From the NCBI GenBank assembly GCA_030682475.1, contig JAUXOA010000006.1, positions 1 through 51,550 on the forward strand: a stretch of DNA of 51,550 bases, read 5' to 3'. Positions 15,734 to 23,788 of this stretch are shown in pieces (position 1 is the first letter of the stretch; each line of letters starts with the position of its first letter). Both the position numbers and the translations under genes were made by a program. The notes beneath the pieces are model-generated. The model did no database searches. It saw nothing but the letters and a program-made list of their open reading frames with translations, and was not told where the DNA came from. Origin of the DNA: Rhodoferax sp. (lineage in GTDB: Bacteria; Pseudomonadota; Gammaproteobacteria; Burkholderiales; Burkholderiaceae_C).

Positions 15734-17185
15734 ATGGCTACCATTTCTTCACTCGGGGTCGGCTCAAATCTGGACTTGGGCGGCTTGCTGGCCAAAATCA
15801 AGTCAAACGAGCAAGCACCGCTGATCGCGCTTGAGAAGCAGCAAAGGAGTTATACCTCCAGGCTGTCGGCCTACGGTCAGATTAACAGTGCCTTGAGTGC
15901 GCTGCAAACCGCAGCCGCGGCACTGGCCAAACCGGCTCTGTTTCAGGGGGTGAAGGCCAGCTCGACTGCCACCGATGTGCTGACGGCCACGGCCCTCTCC
16001 ACGGCGGCGGTCGGCAGTTATGCGGTGAACGTGACGCAGTTGGCGCAAGCGCAGTCGCTGGCAGCCGCTGGCGTGGCCAGCACCACCACCGCGATTGGCG
16101 CGGGCGCAGCGACCACGGTGACGCTTGACTTCGGCACCATTTCCGGCGGCACGCTGGGTGCTGACGGCAAATATACCGGCGCGACTTTTACCGCGGATGC
16201 CACACGCGCTGCGACGTCGATCACCATCGATGCCAGCAACAACACGCTGGCGGGTATTCGCGATGCGATCAATGGCAGCGCTACCATGGGTGTGACCGCC
16301 TCGATCATCAATGACGGCAGCGCGACGCCGAACCGGCTGGTACTCACGTCCAAGCTAACCGGCGAAAAATCGAGCATGCGCATTGCGGTCACTGGCGATG
16401 CGACCGTGTCGGGCTTGCTGGCGAATGACCCGGCTGCGACACAGAATCTGCAGCAAACCGCTGCCGCGAAAAATGCGAATTTGACGGTGGACGGCATTGC
16501 CATCACCAGTGCCAGCAACACCGTGGCGGGGGCGATCCAGGACGTCACCATGACCGTCGCCAAAGTCGGGGCCAGTACGTTGTCTGTGCAAAAAGATAGC
16601 GCCAGCGTACAGAGTGCCATCTCTACCTTTGTGACAGCCTATAACAGCTTGCAGAGCGTCGCCAACCGGTTGACCGCTTTTGATGCCACCAGCAAATCGG
16701 GCGCCGTTCTGATAGGAGACTCCACCCTGCGCAACATTCAGGTGCGTATCCGTTCGGCGCTGAACACTGCGCAGGTGCCAGATAGCAGCGGCCTGGCGAC
16801 GTTGTCGCAAATCGGCGTGTCGTTCCAGAAGGATGGCACCCTGGCGATTGATTCGGCCAAGTTGACGACGGCACTGGGCAGTCAGTTGAGCGGCGTGGCG
16901 AATCTGTTTTCCGGCAGCGCCGGGGTGGGTGGCTATGGCACCCAGATGTCGTCGCTGGTGAGCGGCTTTACCGACACCACCAACGGTACTTTGACAGCGG
17001 CTACCAAAGGTATCAATACGACCCTGACTTCGCTTGCCAAGCAATACACGGCGACCTCAGACCGGATTGACACCACGATCGCGCGCTACAAAGCCCAGTT
17101 TACGCAACTTGACGGGCTGATGAGTAGCATGAATCAGACCAGTGCCTATCTGACGCAGCAGTTCACCAACCTGAATCCGAAATAA
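15734..17185 (+). CDS. fliD: Flagellar filament cap FliD (HAP2)
   Basis: A 483-residue cap protein: N-terminal FliD_N region (SSLGVGSNLDLGGLLAKI, then KQQRSYTSRLSAYGQI) and C-terminal FliD_C coiled coil (LTSLAKQYTATSDRI, ending SAYLTQQFTNL). It sits on the tip of the filament and directs flagellin folding after export. A central alanine/threonine-rich domain is variable in the family. A GGAACT ribosome site lies just upstream. It is followed by fliS after 15 bp, so cap and chaperone are co-transcribed. Confidence 0.95.
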   Translation: MATISSLGVGSNLDLGGLLAKIKSNEQAPLIALEKQQRSYTSRLSAYGQINSALSALQTAAAALAKPALFQGVKASSTATDVLTATALSTAAVGSYAVNVTQLAQAQSLAAAGVASTTTAIGAGAATTVTLDFGTISGGTLGADGKYTGATFTADATRAATSITIDASNNTLAGIRDAINGSATMGVTASIINDGSATPNRLVLTSKLTGEKSSMRIAVTGDATVSGLLANDPAATQNLQQTAAAKNANLTVDGIAITSASNTVAGAIQDVTMTVAKVGASTLSVQKDSASVQSAISTFVTAYNSLQSVANRLTAFDATSKSGAVLIGDSTLRNIQVRIRSALNTAQVPDSSGLATLSQIGVSFQKDGTLAIDSAKLTTALGSQLSGVANLFSGSAGVGGYGTQMSSLVSGFTDTTNGTLTAATKGINTTLTSLAKQYTATSDRIDTTIARYKAQFTQLDGLMSSMNQTSAYLTQQFTNLNPK

Positions 17186-17200
17186 TAAACCGAGATTTTT

Positions 17201-17677
17201 ATGTACACACCACCCTACTCCTACAGCACAGGCGCCAGTGCTTATGCCACGATCGGCCTTCAGTCAGCCGCCATGAGCGCGTCGCCGCACCAGGTCATCA
17301 CGATGCTGTTCGATGGCGCCAAAACGGCCATCACCATGGCGCGCCACCACATGGCCAACAAAGAGATCGTGGCCAAGGGCAATGCGATTTCGAAGGCCAT
17401 CAACATCATCGACAACGGCCTCAAGGCCAGCATTGATACCGAGGCGGGCGGCGCGGCCGAAACCGCACTGGCGGCCAATGTGTCGGCGCTGTATGACTAT
17501 ATCAACCAGCGTCTTCTCTACGCCAACCTGCGTAACGATCCAGCGTTGCTGGACGAAGCGGACCGGCTGCTGGAAGACATCAGCTCGGCGTGGCGCGACA
17601 TTGATCCGCATAAACCAGGCTACGCGGCGAAACCCTCCGTTGCGCCTGCAACAACCCATCTTTCCCTAGGAGCTTGA
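17201..17677 (+). CDS. fliS: Flagellin export chaperone FliS
   Basis: A 158-residue FliS: YSTGASAYATIGLQSA start, SPHQVITMLFDGA motif, four-helix bundle through DYINQRLLYANLRND. It binds the C-terminus of unfolded flagellin and delivers it to the export gate. It carries about 25 extra C-terminal residues compared with enterobacterial FliS. It lies directly upstream of fliT with a one-base gap. Confidence 0.95.
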   Translation: MYTPPYSYSTGASAYATIGLQSAAMSASPHQVITMLFDGAKTAITMARHHMANKEIVAKGNAISKAINIIDNGLKASIDTEAGGAAETALAANVSALYDYINQRLLYANLRNDPALLDEADRLLEDISSAWRDIDPHKPGYAAKPSVAPATTHLSLGA

Positions 17678-17678
17678 T

Positions 17679-18023
17679 GTGAGTACTCAAAGCGAAGTTA
17701 TGCACTGCTACGAGCAGATTGCACCCCTGACCGAACGTATGCTGGTGCTGGCGCGCAGCGGCCAATGGGGTGATCTGCCGGTGCTGGAAGCGCAATACAG
17801 CGGCATGGTCGATCACCTGAAGGCGATCGAACCACTGGAGACGCTGGACGAGGCGCAGTCGGCGCGAAAGTACCAACTGCTCAGTCGGATTATCTCGAAC
17901 CACGATGGAGTTTCCAGCTTTGTGATGCCGCAACTGGCCCTATTGGGCGAGGCGCTGAAGAGCCTGGAGCGGCAGGAAAGCCTTCAAATAGCCTATGGAC
18001 AGGCGCATAATGCCCTGTTATGA
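17679..18023 (+). CDS. fliT: FliT-like flagellar chaperone
   Basis: A 114-residue small helical protein starting at GTG one base after the fliS stop. Position and helical pattern (CYEQIAPLTERMLVLARSGQW, then LLSRIISNHDGV) match FliT, the chaperone for the FliD cap. FliT sequences are poorly conserved, so the assignment relies partly on gene order. Its stop overlaps the fliK start as ATGA. Confidence 0.8.
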   Translation: MSTQSEVMHCYEQIAPLTERMLVLARSGQWGDLPVLEAQYSGMVDHLKAIEPLETLDEAQSARKYQLLSRIISNHDGVSSFVMPQLALLGEALKSLERQESLQIAYGQAHNALL

Positions 18024-19096
18024 GCGGTCTAACGCCCCTGATTGACACGCTGCTGGCCACGCGACTGGCCCAGCGCCTTGATCTGGTGCCACTCAAGGGG
18101 CAGGTTGGTATTGCCGGGCCGGGCACCGTGCCCTACGCGGAGAAAGTTGCTAATGACATCCGCCTGCCTTCACACGCAGCCTTGCAGCAACAACTGGGTT
18201 TGGGGCTGGCCGATCAAGCTGCCAAAAGCAACGCTCCCCCCGCATTATTGGCAAGACCGGGCGAAGCCGTCACCTTGAGTGCCGCGGCCCGCGCGGTGAG
18301 TGCAATTCTCGACCTTCCCTCTGGCGCCAGGCCCAAAATTCTCGGGGCTGAGCCGCTGTGGCCCCATCTGCAGCCACCGCTTGCGCATCTGCTGACGACG
18401 ACATTGGCCCATGTGGTGGCCAGCTCCGGCCTGTTTTACGAATCGCACCTGAAGCAGTATGCCGCCGGCACGCGCACGCTGGCGCAATTGGCGCAGGAGC
18501 CGCAAGCCCGCCTGGCCGTAAGCTATGGCCACGCTGGTGTTGCCGTAAACCAGAACGCACCATTGCACGACATTGCCGGGCCGGCGCCTGGCACCAAAAC
18601 GCCTGAAGCAAGCTCTCTGGATGCGGTGCGCAGCCACAACCCGGCCGCAGCCGCAATTCACCCGGAGGCCATTGCACTGGTGCGCCAGCAGCTTGAGATG
18701 CTGGCGCTGCCGGTGTTTCGCTGGGGTGGCGAGGCGTGGCCAGGCACGCCCATGGACTGGGAAATACACGAGGAACTGGACCAGCGCCAGGCTGGCGCCG
18801 ACAGTGAGGCGGCGCAGCGCACCTGGACCACGCGCCTGGCCATGAGCTTGCCCACGCTCGGGGCGGTTGAAGTGCGCTTGACGCTTGCTGGCAGCACGTT
18901 GCAGGTGCATCTGGCGGCACGCGAGAACGCCACGCTTGCTTTGCTAAGTGACGGGGGTGATGAATTGCCGCAGCGCTTTGGCGCGGTGGGACTGCAACTG
19001 ACCGGTTTGCAGATTGACGCACTGGTGGCAGCGCCCGCAGCACAAACTAGCGGCAAAGATGATGCTGCTGCCTTGAGTGCTGTCAAGGAGAAATGA
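18020..19096 (+). CDS. fliK: Flagellar hook-length control-like protein
   Basis: A 358-residue protein whose last ~90 residues form a Flg_hook domain (LPTLGAVEVRLTLAGSTL, then GLQLTGLQIDAL), the part of FliK that contacts FlhB. The first ~250 residues are alanine-rich and poorly conserved, as in the ruler region of FliK. It is shorter than enterobacterial FliK (about 400 residues) and may be a second, late-cluster FliK-like protein rather than the main hook ruler. It overlaps both fliT and the following gene by 4 bp (ATGA), so all three are translated in step. Confidence 0.75.
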   Translation: MSGLTPLIDTLLATRLAQRLDLVPLKGQVGIAGPGTVPYAEKVANDIRLPSHAALQQQLGLGLADQAAKSNAPPALLARPGEAVTLSAAARAVSAILDLPSGARPKILGAEPLWPHLQPPLAHLLTTTLAHVVASSGLFYESHLKQYAAGTRTLAQLAQEPQARLAVSYGHAGVAVNQNAPLHDIAGPAPGTKTPEASSLDAVRSHNPAAAAIHPEAIALVRQQLEMLALPVFRWGGEAWPGTPMDWEIHEELDQRQAGADSEAAQRTWTTRLAMSLPTLGAVEVRLTLAGSTLQVHLAARENATLALLSDGGDELPQRFGAVGLQLTGLQIDALVAAPAAQTSGKDDAAALSAVKEK

Positions 19097-19374
19097 TGGA
19101 GCGCCCGCAAGCAGATCGGCCAAGTGCCGTCGCACTTTCCTATGCCGCCAAGGATAAGGCGCCCATCGTCGTGGCCAAAGGGTACGGTGCCGTTGCCGAA
19201 TCTATTGTCCGGATTGCACGTGAAAACGGTGTCTATGTGCATGCCTCGCCAGATCTGGTGAATTTGTTGATGGATGTCGACCTGGATGAACAGATTCCGC
19301 CCCAGTTGTATCTGGCCGTAGCCGAGATGCTGGCTTGGCTGCATCGGCTTGAAGCCGATTCAGCCAAGACTTGA
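19093..19374 (+). CDS. FlhB C-terminal-domain-like protein
   Basis: A 93-residue protein matching only the cytoplasmic C-terminal domain of FlhB/YscU export-switch proteins (VALSYAAKDKAPIVVAKGYG, then AVAESIVRIARENGV). It begins roughly where FlhB self-cleaves at NPTH, and the NPTH motif itself is absent. No membrane segment is present. Such stand-alone FhlB proteins occur next to fliK-like genes and may substitute for or compete with the cleaved FlhB tail. Its 3' end overlaps the convergent EamA gene by 15 bp. Confidence 0.82.
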   Translation: MMERPQADRPSAVALSYAAKDKAPIVVAKGYGAVAESIVRIARENGVYVHASPDLVNLLMDVDLDEQIPPQLYLAVAEMLAWLHRLEADSAKT

Positions 19375-20283
19375 TCGTCCAGCACGGGTAAAGACAAAAA
19401 TCCCGGCAATCACCAGCAGCGTGCCCGCCGCCACCCAGACCGTGAAGGGCTCTCCCAGAATCACGACGCCCATCAGAATGGTTGACATCGGCCCGATCAT
19501 GCCGGCCTGAGACGCCAGGCTGGCGCCGATGCGCTCAATCGCCATCATCACCAGCAACACCGGTACCGCCGTGCACAGCGTCGCATTCAGCACCGAGAGC
19601 CAGATCACCTCCGGCGCCACCAGCGCGGCGCTCCAGGGGCGCAGCAGCACAAACTGGGCAATGCACAAGAGGCAGGCCACTGTGGTCGCCAGGCCGACCA
19701 GCCGCAAGGAGCCCAGACGCTGCACCAGCTCGCCGCTGAAGGTCAGGTACACCGCATAACTGACGGCACTGAGAAAAACCAGCAAGGCGCCGAGCGCCAC
19801 GTCCCCGCCTGCAAGCTTGACCTCGTGGCCGAACACCAGCATCACGCCGGCATAACTGATCGCCATACCGAGCACCTGCCAGCGTTTGATTCTCCGTTTG
19901 TAGAGCAACAGGCCCAGCAACAGAACCAGCGTCGGGTTGAGGTACAAAATGAGCCGCTCCAGCGAGGCACTGATATACGACAAACCGGCAAAGTCAAGGT
20001 AACTGGCCAGGTAATACCCGGTGAAACCCAGGCCCAGAATGCCAAGCCAGTCTTTGCGCGTCAACGCTGGCTTGCCGCCGCCCCCTTGGACGTAGGTCGC
20101 CCACCAGGCCATCAGCGCAAAAATAGGCAGCGCAAACAGCATGCGGTACATGATCAGCGTGACCGCATCGACCCCATACCGGTAAGCCAGCTTGACGATA
20201 ATCGCCTTGCCACTGAAGGCAATCGCGCCAACTGTAGCCAACACAAGGCCGGGCAGAATGGATTTGTGATGAGCCGGGTTCAT
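19360..20283 (-). CDS. EamA/DMT-family exporter
   Basis: A 307-residue inner-membrane protein with ten predicted hydrophobic segments in two EamA halves (GAIAFSGKAIIVKLAYRYG start of half one; LGALLVFLSAVSYAVYLTFSG start of half two). The start is set at the ATG at 20283, because the longer frame runs into the neighbouring DUF3422 gene and its first 65 residues have no membrane character. Family members export small metabolites; the substrate is unknown. It stands 25 bp from the DUF3422 gene on the same strand and converges with the fhlB-like gene. Confidence 0.88.
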   Translation of the reverse strand: MNPAHHKSILPGLVLATVGAIAFSGKAIIVKLAYRYGVDAVTLIMYRMLFALPIFALMAWWATYVQGGGGKPALTRKDWLGILGLGFTGYYLASYLDFAGLSYISASLERLILYLNPTLVLLLGLLLYKRRIKRWQVLGMAISYAGVMLVFGHEVKLAGGDVALGALLVFLSAVSYAVYLTFSGELVQRLGSLRLVGLATTVACLLCIAQFVLLRPWSAALVAPEVIWLSVLNATLCTAVPVLLVMMAIERIGASLASQAGMIGPMSTILMGVVILGEPFTVWVAAGTLLVIAGIFVFTRAGRSSLG

Positions 20284-20308
20284 CGACGCGGCCCCATTGA
20301 TTTCGAAC

Positions 20309-21601
20309 TCAACCTTTAAGAGCCTTGTTATGCAAGCGCCGCAATGCCCCCCAGACGCCAAGCGCCACCAAGGGGATGGTGGCGGCGGCCGTGCTCTCCG
20401 GGCTCCACGGCCAGCCCAGCGATTGGGCTCCTTTGGCCAGATAGCTGACCAGACCCGCGATGTAGTAGGTGATGGCAACCACCGACAAACCCTCTACGGT
20501 TGACTGCAATTTGAGTTGCAGGTCTTGCCGGGCGTTCATGGTGGCCAGCAGCGCCTGGCTGCTTTGCTGCTGTTCAATCTCGACCCGCGTGCGCAGCAGA
20601 TTGCTGATGCGCGAGACCCGTTGCGACAGTGCGTCCTGGCGCCGGGTGGCCCACTCGCAGGTGCTGCGCGCGGGCGTGAGGCGGCGGTCCATGAACTCTC
20701 CAATGGTCTGCATGCCCGGCAACGCAGACTCGTTGATGTCGGTGATGCGTTTATCAACCAGCTCAAAATAGGCGGCACTGGCCGAGAAGCGCGAGTGGGT
20801 GGCCGCATGCTGACTCTCCACCTGACCCGCCAGTTTGGTAAGCCGGTCCAGCAGCAGCGGTTCGTCTTCCGCCGTGGCGCTGCGAATGGCACTGGCGAGC
20901 TCGACCAGCTCGCGCTCGGCACTCGCCAGAATGCTGGCGGTCTCGCGCGCCGCCGGCAAGCCCAGCAAGGCCGCCATGCGGTAGGTCTCAATCTCCAGCA
21001 AACGTTGCACCAGGCGACCGAGACGGCGCGGCGACATGTTCCCGGCCAGCAGCACCATGCGTGAAAAACCATCGGCCTGCATAGTGAAGTCGGTATAGAC
21101 CTCGGCCACGCCACCGGCCACACTCGACGCCACCAGCGTGTCTTCCCGCAGCACCTGCTTGACCAGCGTCGCGGCACCCAGGGCATGGGTTGACAAAGCC
21201 CACAGGTGCAGACTCGACAAACACCCGCCTGGCAGTGCGGCAAACCAGTCATGCGGCACCGCGTCCAGCGCCCGCTCGGGCTCATGCTCGCCAAAGCGCT
21301 CGGCCGACAAGGGACGCATGAAGGTCCAACTGACAAATTCGGTGTGCAGCTCCCACCGAATGTGGAACTGCCCCAGGTCCATACGGAAGTGGCTGGACTG
21401 CGGATCGGGCAGCGGCAGGTGATGGTCACGCAGCAAAGCCGCTACATGCGAGCGGCTGGCCTCGCGTTGCGCCGCATCACACACCATCACCACGTGCGAA
21501 ATTGCCAGCGGTGCCACCAGCGCCTGGGGCGGCCGGGCGTGAACTTCGTTGTGCAGGGCCGCGCGTTGCGGGTGCTGTTGCAGATGGTGCTTGAGTTGCA
21601 T
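20309..21601 (-). CDS. DUF3422 family membrane protein
   Basis: A 430-residue protein of the DUF3422 family, recognised by its start (ALHNEVHARPPQAL, then SHFRMDLGQFHIRWELHTEF). The C-terminus has two hydrophobic segments (SVVAITYYIAGLVSYLAKG and TIPLVALGVWG) preceded by a long helical region, giving an overall CorA-like outline of a soluble domain followed by a C-terminal hairpin. Function is not established. Often found near transport genes in this order. Confidence 0.85.
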   Translation of the reverse strand: MQLKHHLQQHPQRAALHNEVHARPPQALVAPLAISHVVMVCDAAQREASRSHVAALLRDHHLPLPDPQSSHFRMDLGQFHIRWELHTEFVSWTFMRPLSAERFGEHEPERALDAVPHDWFAALPGGCLSSLHLWALSTHALGAATLVKQVLREDTLVASSVAGGVAEVYTDFTMQADGFSRMVLLAGNMSPRRLGRLVQRLLEIETYRMAALLGLPAARETASILASAERELVELASAIRSATAEDEPLLLDRLTKLAGQVESQHAATHSRFSASAAYFELVDKRITDINESALPGMQTIGEFMDRRLTPARSTCEWATRRQDALSQRVSRISNLLRTRVEIEQQQSSQALLATMNARQDLQLKLQSTVEGLSVVAITYYIAGLVSYLAKGAQSLGWPWSPESTAAATIPLVALGVWGALRRLHNKALKG

Positions 21602-21633
21602 GGGTGTTCCTTGCAGCCATTGTGCCGCACATC

Positions 21634-21660
21634 AAAAAAAACGGCACCCGAAGATGCCGT
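21634..21660 (-). terminator. Rho-independent terminator of tctBA
   Basis: On the minus strand an ACGGCA/TGCCGT stem with an 8-base loop is followed by a run of eight T. It lies 20 bases after the tctA stop and before the DUF3422 gene, so the two transcription units are separated. Confidence 0.88.
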
Positions 21661-21680
21661 TGTCACTGCGCAATTATGGA

Positions 21681-23192
21681 TTACTCTTCCACAAAAGCCT
21701 CTTCGCGCTTCTTCTTGATGGCCGGCACCAAAATAATCAACAGCAAAAGGCCGCAAACTCCCAGCAGTGCCGCTGACAACGGACGCGTCACAAACACGCT
21801 CCAGTCACCGCGTGACAGCAGCAGCGCCCGGCGCAGGTTTTCTTCCATCATGGGACCCAGAATAAAGCCCAGCAGCAAGGGTGCCGACTCGGCTCCAAGC
21901 TTGATGAAGATATAGCCAATCGTGCCAAAAATCGCCACCATCCAGACGTCCCAGACGTTGTTGTTGGTGGAGTACACGCCAATGGCACAGAACAGCACAA
22001 TCGCCGGGAACAGATAGCGGTAAGGAATGCTCAACAGCTTGACCCACATACCGATCAGCGGCAGGTTCAAAATGATCAGCATGGCATTGCCAATCCACAT
22101 CGAGGCAATCAGTCCCCAGAACAATTCCGGGTTGCTGGTCATCACTTGCGGACCGGGCTGGATGTTGTGAATCGTCATGGCACCGACCATCAGGGCCATC
22201 ACAGCATTGGGTGGAATGCCCAGCGTCAACAAGGGAATAAACGAGGTCTGTGAGGCCGCGTTATTGGCCGATTCGGGGGCAGCCACGCCGCGGATATTGC
22301 CCTGGCCAAAAGGGACTTCGCCGGGCCGACCCTTGATTTTTTTCTCGATGGTGTAGGCCCCAAAGGCCGCCAGCAAAGCGCCACCGCCTGGCAGGATGCC
22401 GAGGGCAGAACCCAGGGCCGTACCGCGCAACACGGCCGGCACCATGTCCTTGAAGTCCTGCTTGTTCGGGTACAGCCCGGAAAGCTTGACCGTAAATACC
22501 TCGCGCTCTTCTTCAGCTTTCGCCAGGTTGCTGATGATTTCGCCATAGCCAAACAAACCCATGGCGATCGCCACAATGCCAATGCCGTCGGTCAACTCAG
22601 GAACATCAAAGCTGAAGCGTGCCACACCGGAGTTGACGTCGGTCCCCACCAAACCCAGCAGCAGGCCCAGCAAGATCATGGCCACCGCCTTGAGCAGCGA
22701 GCCCGAGGCCAGCACCACCGCGCCAATCAGGCCGAGCACCATCAGGGCAAAATATTCGGCCGGGCCAAACTTGAAAGCCACTTCGACCAGAGGGGCGGCA
22801 AAAGCCGCCAAAATCAGTGTGCCGACGCAACCCGCAAAAAACGAGCCCATGCCGGCTGCGGCCAGTGCCGGCCCCGCTCGTCCTTTTTTGGCCATCTGAT
22901 GCCCGTCAATACAGGTCACCGTCGATGAAACCTCACCGGGCAGGTTGACCAAAATGGCAGTGGTCGAGCCGCCATACTGGGAGCCGTAATAGATACCAGC
23001 CAGCATGATCAGTGCCGAGACCGGCGGCAAGGCATAGGTGGCAGGGAGTAGCATGGCGAGGGTTGCGACCGGGCCTACGCCTGGCAGCACGCCAATCAGG
23101 GTGCCCAGTACGACGCCGATAAAGGCATACAGCAGGTTGATGGGCGTGAATGCCACGCCAAAGCCCAGAGATAAATTTGCAATCAGATCCAT
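21681..23192 (-). CDS. tctA: Tripartite tricarboxylate transporter large permease TctA
   Basis: A 503-residue TctA: NLSLGFGVAFTPINLLYAF start, GTLIGVLPGVGPVATLAML (the family's conserved loop), PESANNAA and LTLGIPPNAVMALM. There are about twelve membrane segments. It is the large permease of a secondary transporter that takes up tri- or dicarboxylates captured by a periplasmic TctC protein. tctB lies 11 bp upstream on the same strand. No TctC gene lies within the window; in Comamonadaceae the many orphan TctC (Bug) proteins elsewhere in the genome often serve this role. Confidence 0.95.
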   Translation of the reverse strand: MDLIANLSLGFGVAFTPINLLYAFIGVVLGTLIGVLPGVGPVATLAMLLPATYALPPVSALIMLAGIYYGSQYGGSTTAILVNLPGEVSSTVTCIDGHQMAKKGRAGPALAAAGMGSFFAGCVGTLILAAFAAPLVEVAFKFGPAEYFALMVLGLIGAVVLASGSLLKAVAMILLGLLLGLVGTDVNSGVARFSFDVPELTDGIGIVAIAMGLFGYGEIISNLAKAEEEREVFTVKLSGLYPNKQDFKDMVPAVLRGTALGSALGILPGGGALLAAFGAYTIEKKIKGRPGEVPFGQGNIRGVAAPESANNAASQTSFIPLLTLGIPPNAVMALMVGAMTIHNIQPGPQVMTSNPELFWGLIASMWIGNAMLIILNLPLIGMWVKLLSIPYRYLFPAIVLFCAIGVYSTNNNVWDVWMVAIFGTIGYIFIKLGAESAPLLLGFILGPMMEENLRRALLLSRGDWSVFVTRPLSAALLGVCGLLLLIILVPAIKKKREEAFVEE

Positions 23193-23203
23193 TTGTCAGC
23201 TCC

Positions 23204-23692
23204 TTAACCTGTAATGAACGAAGGCCACACCGGGAACTGCAGTTTGAGCGCCAGTACAAAAGCCAGGTAACTGCCAACGGCCAGCACGGTGGCCAGGATG
23301 AATGTCGCCTTGAATTTGGAGCCGCCCATAGCCATGCTGGCGACAAACACCAAGACATAAATCCCGACGATCAAGCCGAAGGCAGGCAGTTTGATAGCGG
23401 GCAAACCGACCAGAAAAATGCCGAACGCGACGTTGGCACCAATGATGTAGAACAATGGCTTCCAGGCCCACATGCCAATTTTTTCGCCGTCTTCGGTTTC
23501 GACCACAAGCGCCTTAAAAGTCAATAGGGCGCCGATGAGGGCCAACAAAATACCCAGCAGCAGCGGAAAGTAGCCGGGCCCCATGCGCGCGGCGGAACCA
23601 ACGTTGTAAGTGGTGGCCCCCCAGGCGAAGGCGACACCGACAGCCAGGAACATAAGGCCGGCGAAAAAGTCTTTTTGACTCTTGATATGCAT
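23204..23692 (-). CDS. tctB: Tripartite tricarboxylate transporter small subunit TctB
   Basis: A 162-residue TctB with four hydrophobic segments (DFFAGLMFLAVGVAFAWG start, ARMGPGYFPLLLGILLALIG). The start was moved inward to the ATG at 23692 because it has a GAGGAGT ribosome site and matches the family N-terminus; the longer frame adds 17 unsupported residues. It is the small membrane subunit partner of TctA. Confidence 0.93.
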   Translation of the reverse strand: MHIKSQKDFFAGLMFLAVGVAFAWGATTYNVGSAARMGPGYFPLLLGILLALIGALLTFKALVVETEDGEKIGMWAWKPLFYIIGANVAFGIFLVGLPAIKLPAFGLIVGIYVLVFVASMAMGGSKFKATFILATVLAVGSYLAFVLALKLQFPVWPSFITG

Positions 23693-23788
23693 GAATAAAC
23701 TCCTCAAAAAATTCGAACGGGCCATTATGTATGAAAAACTCATGCCGCAGACCTGTGGATTACACCTATGTCGTACCGGTGACCCGGG

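Noticed and set aside
20284-20478. N-terminal extension of the EamA exporter
   Set aside because: The 65 extra residues overlap the DUF3422 gene and have no membrane or family character.
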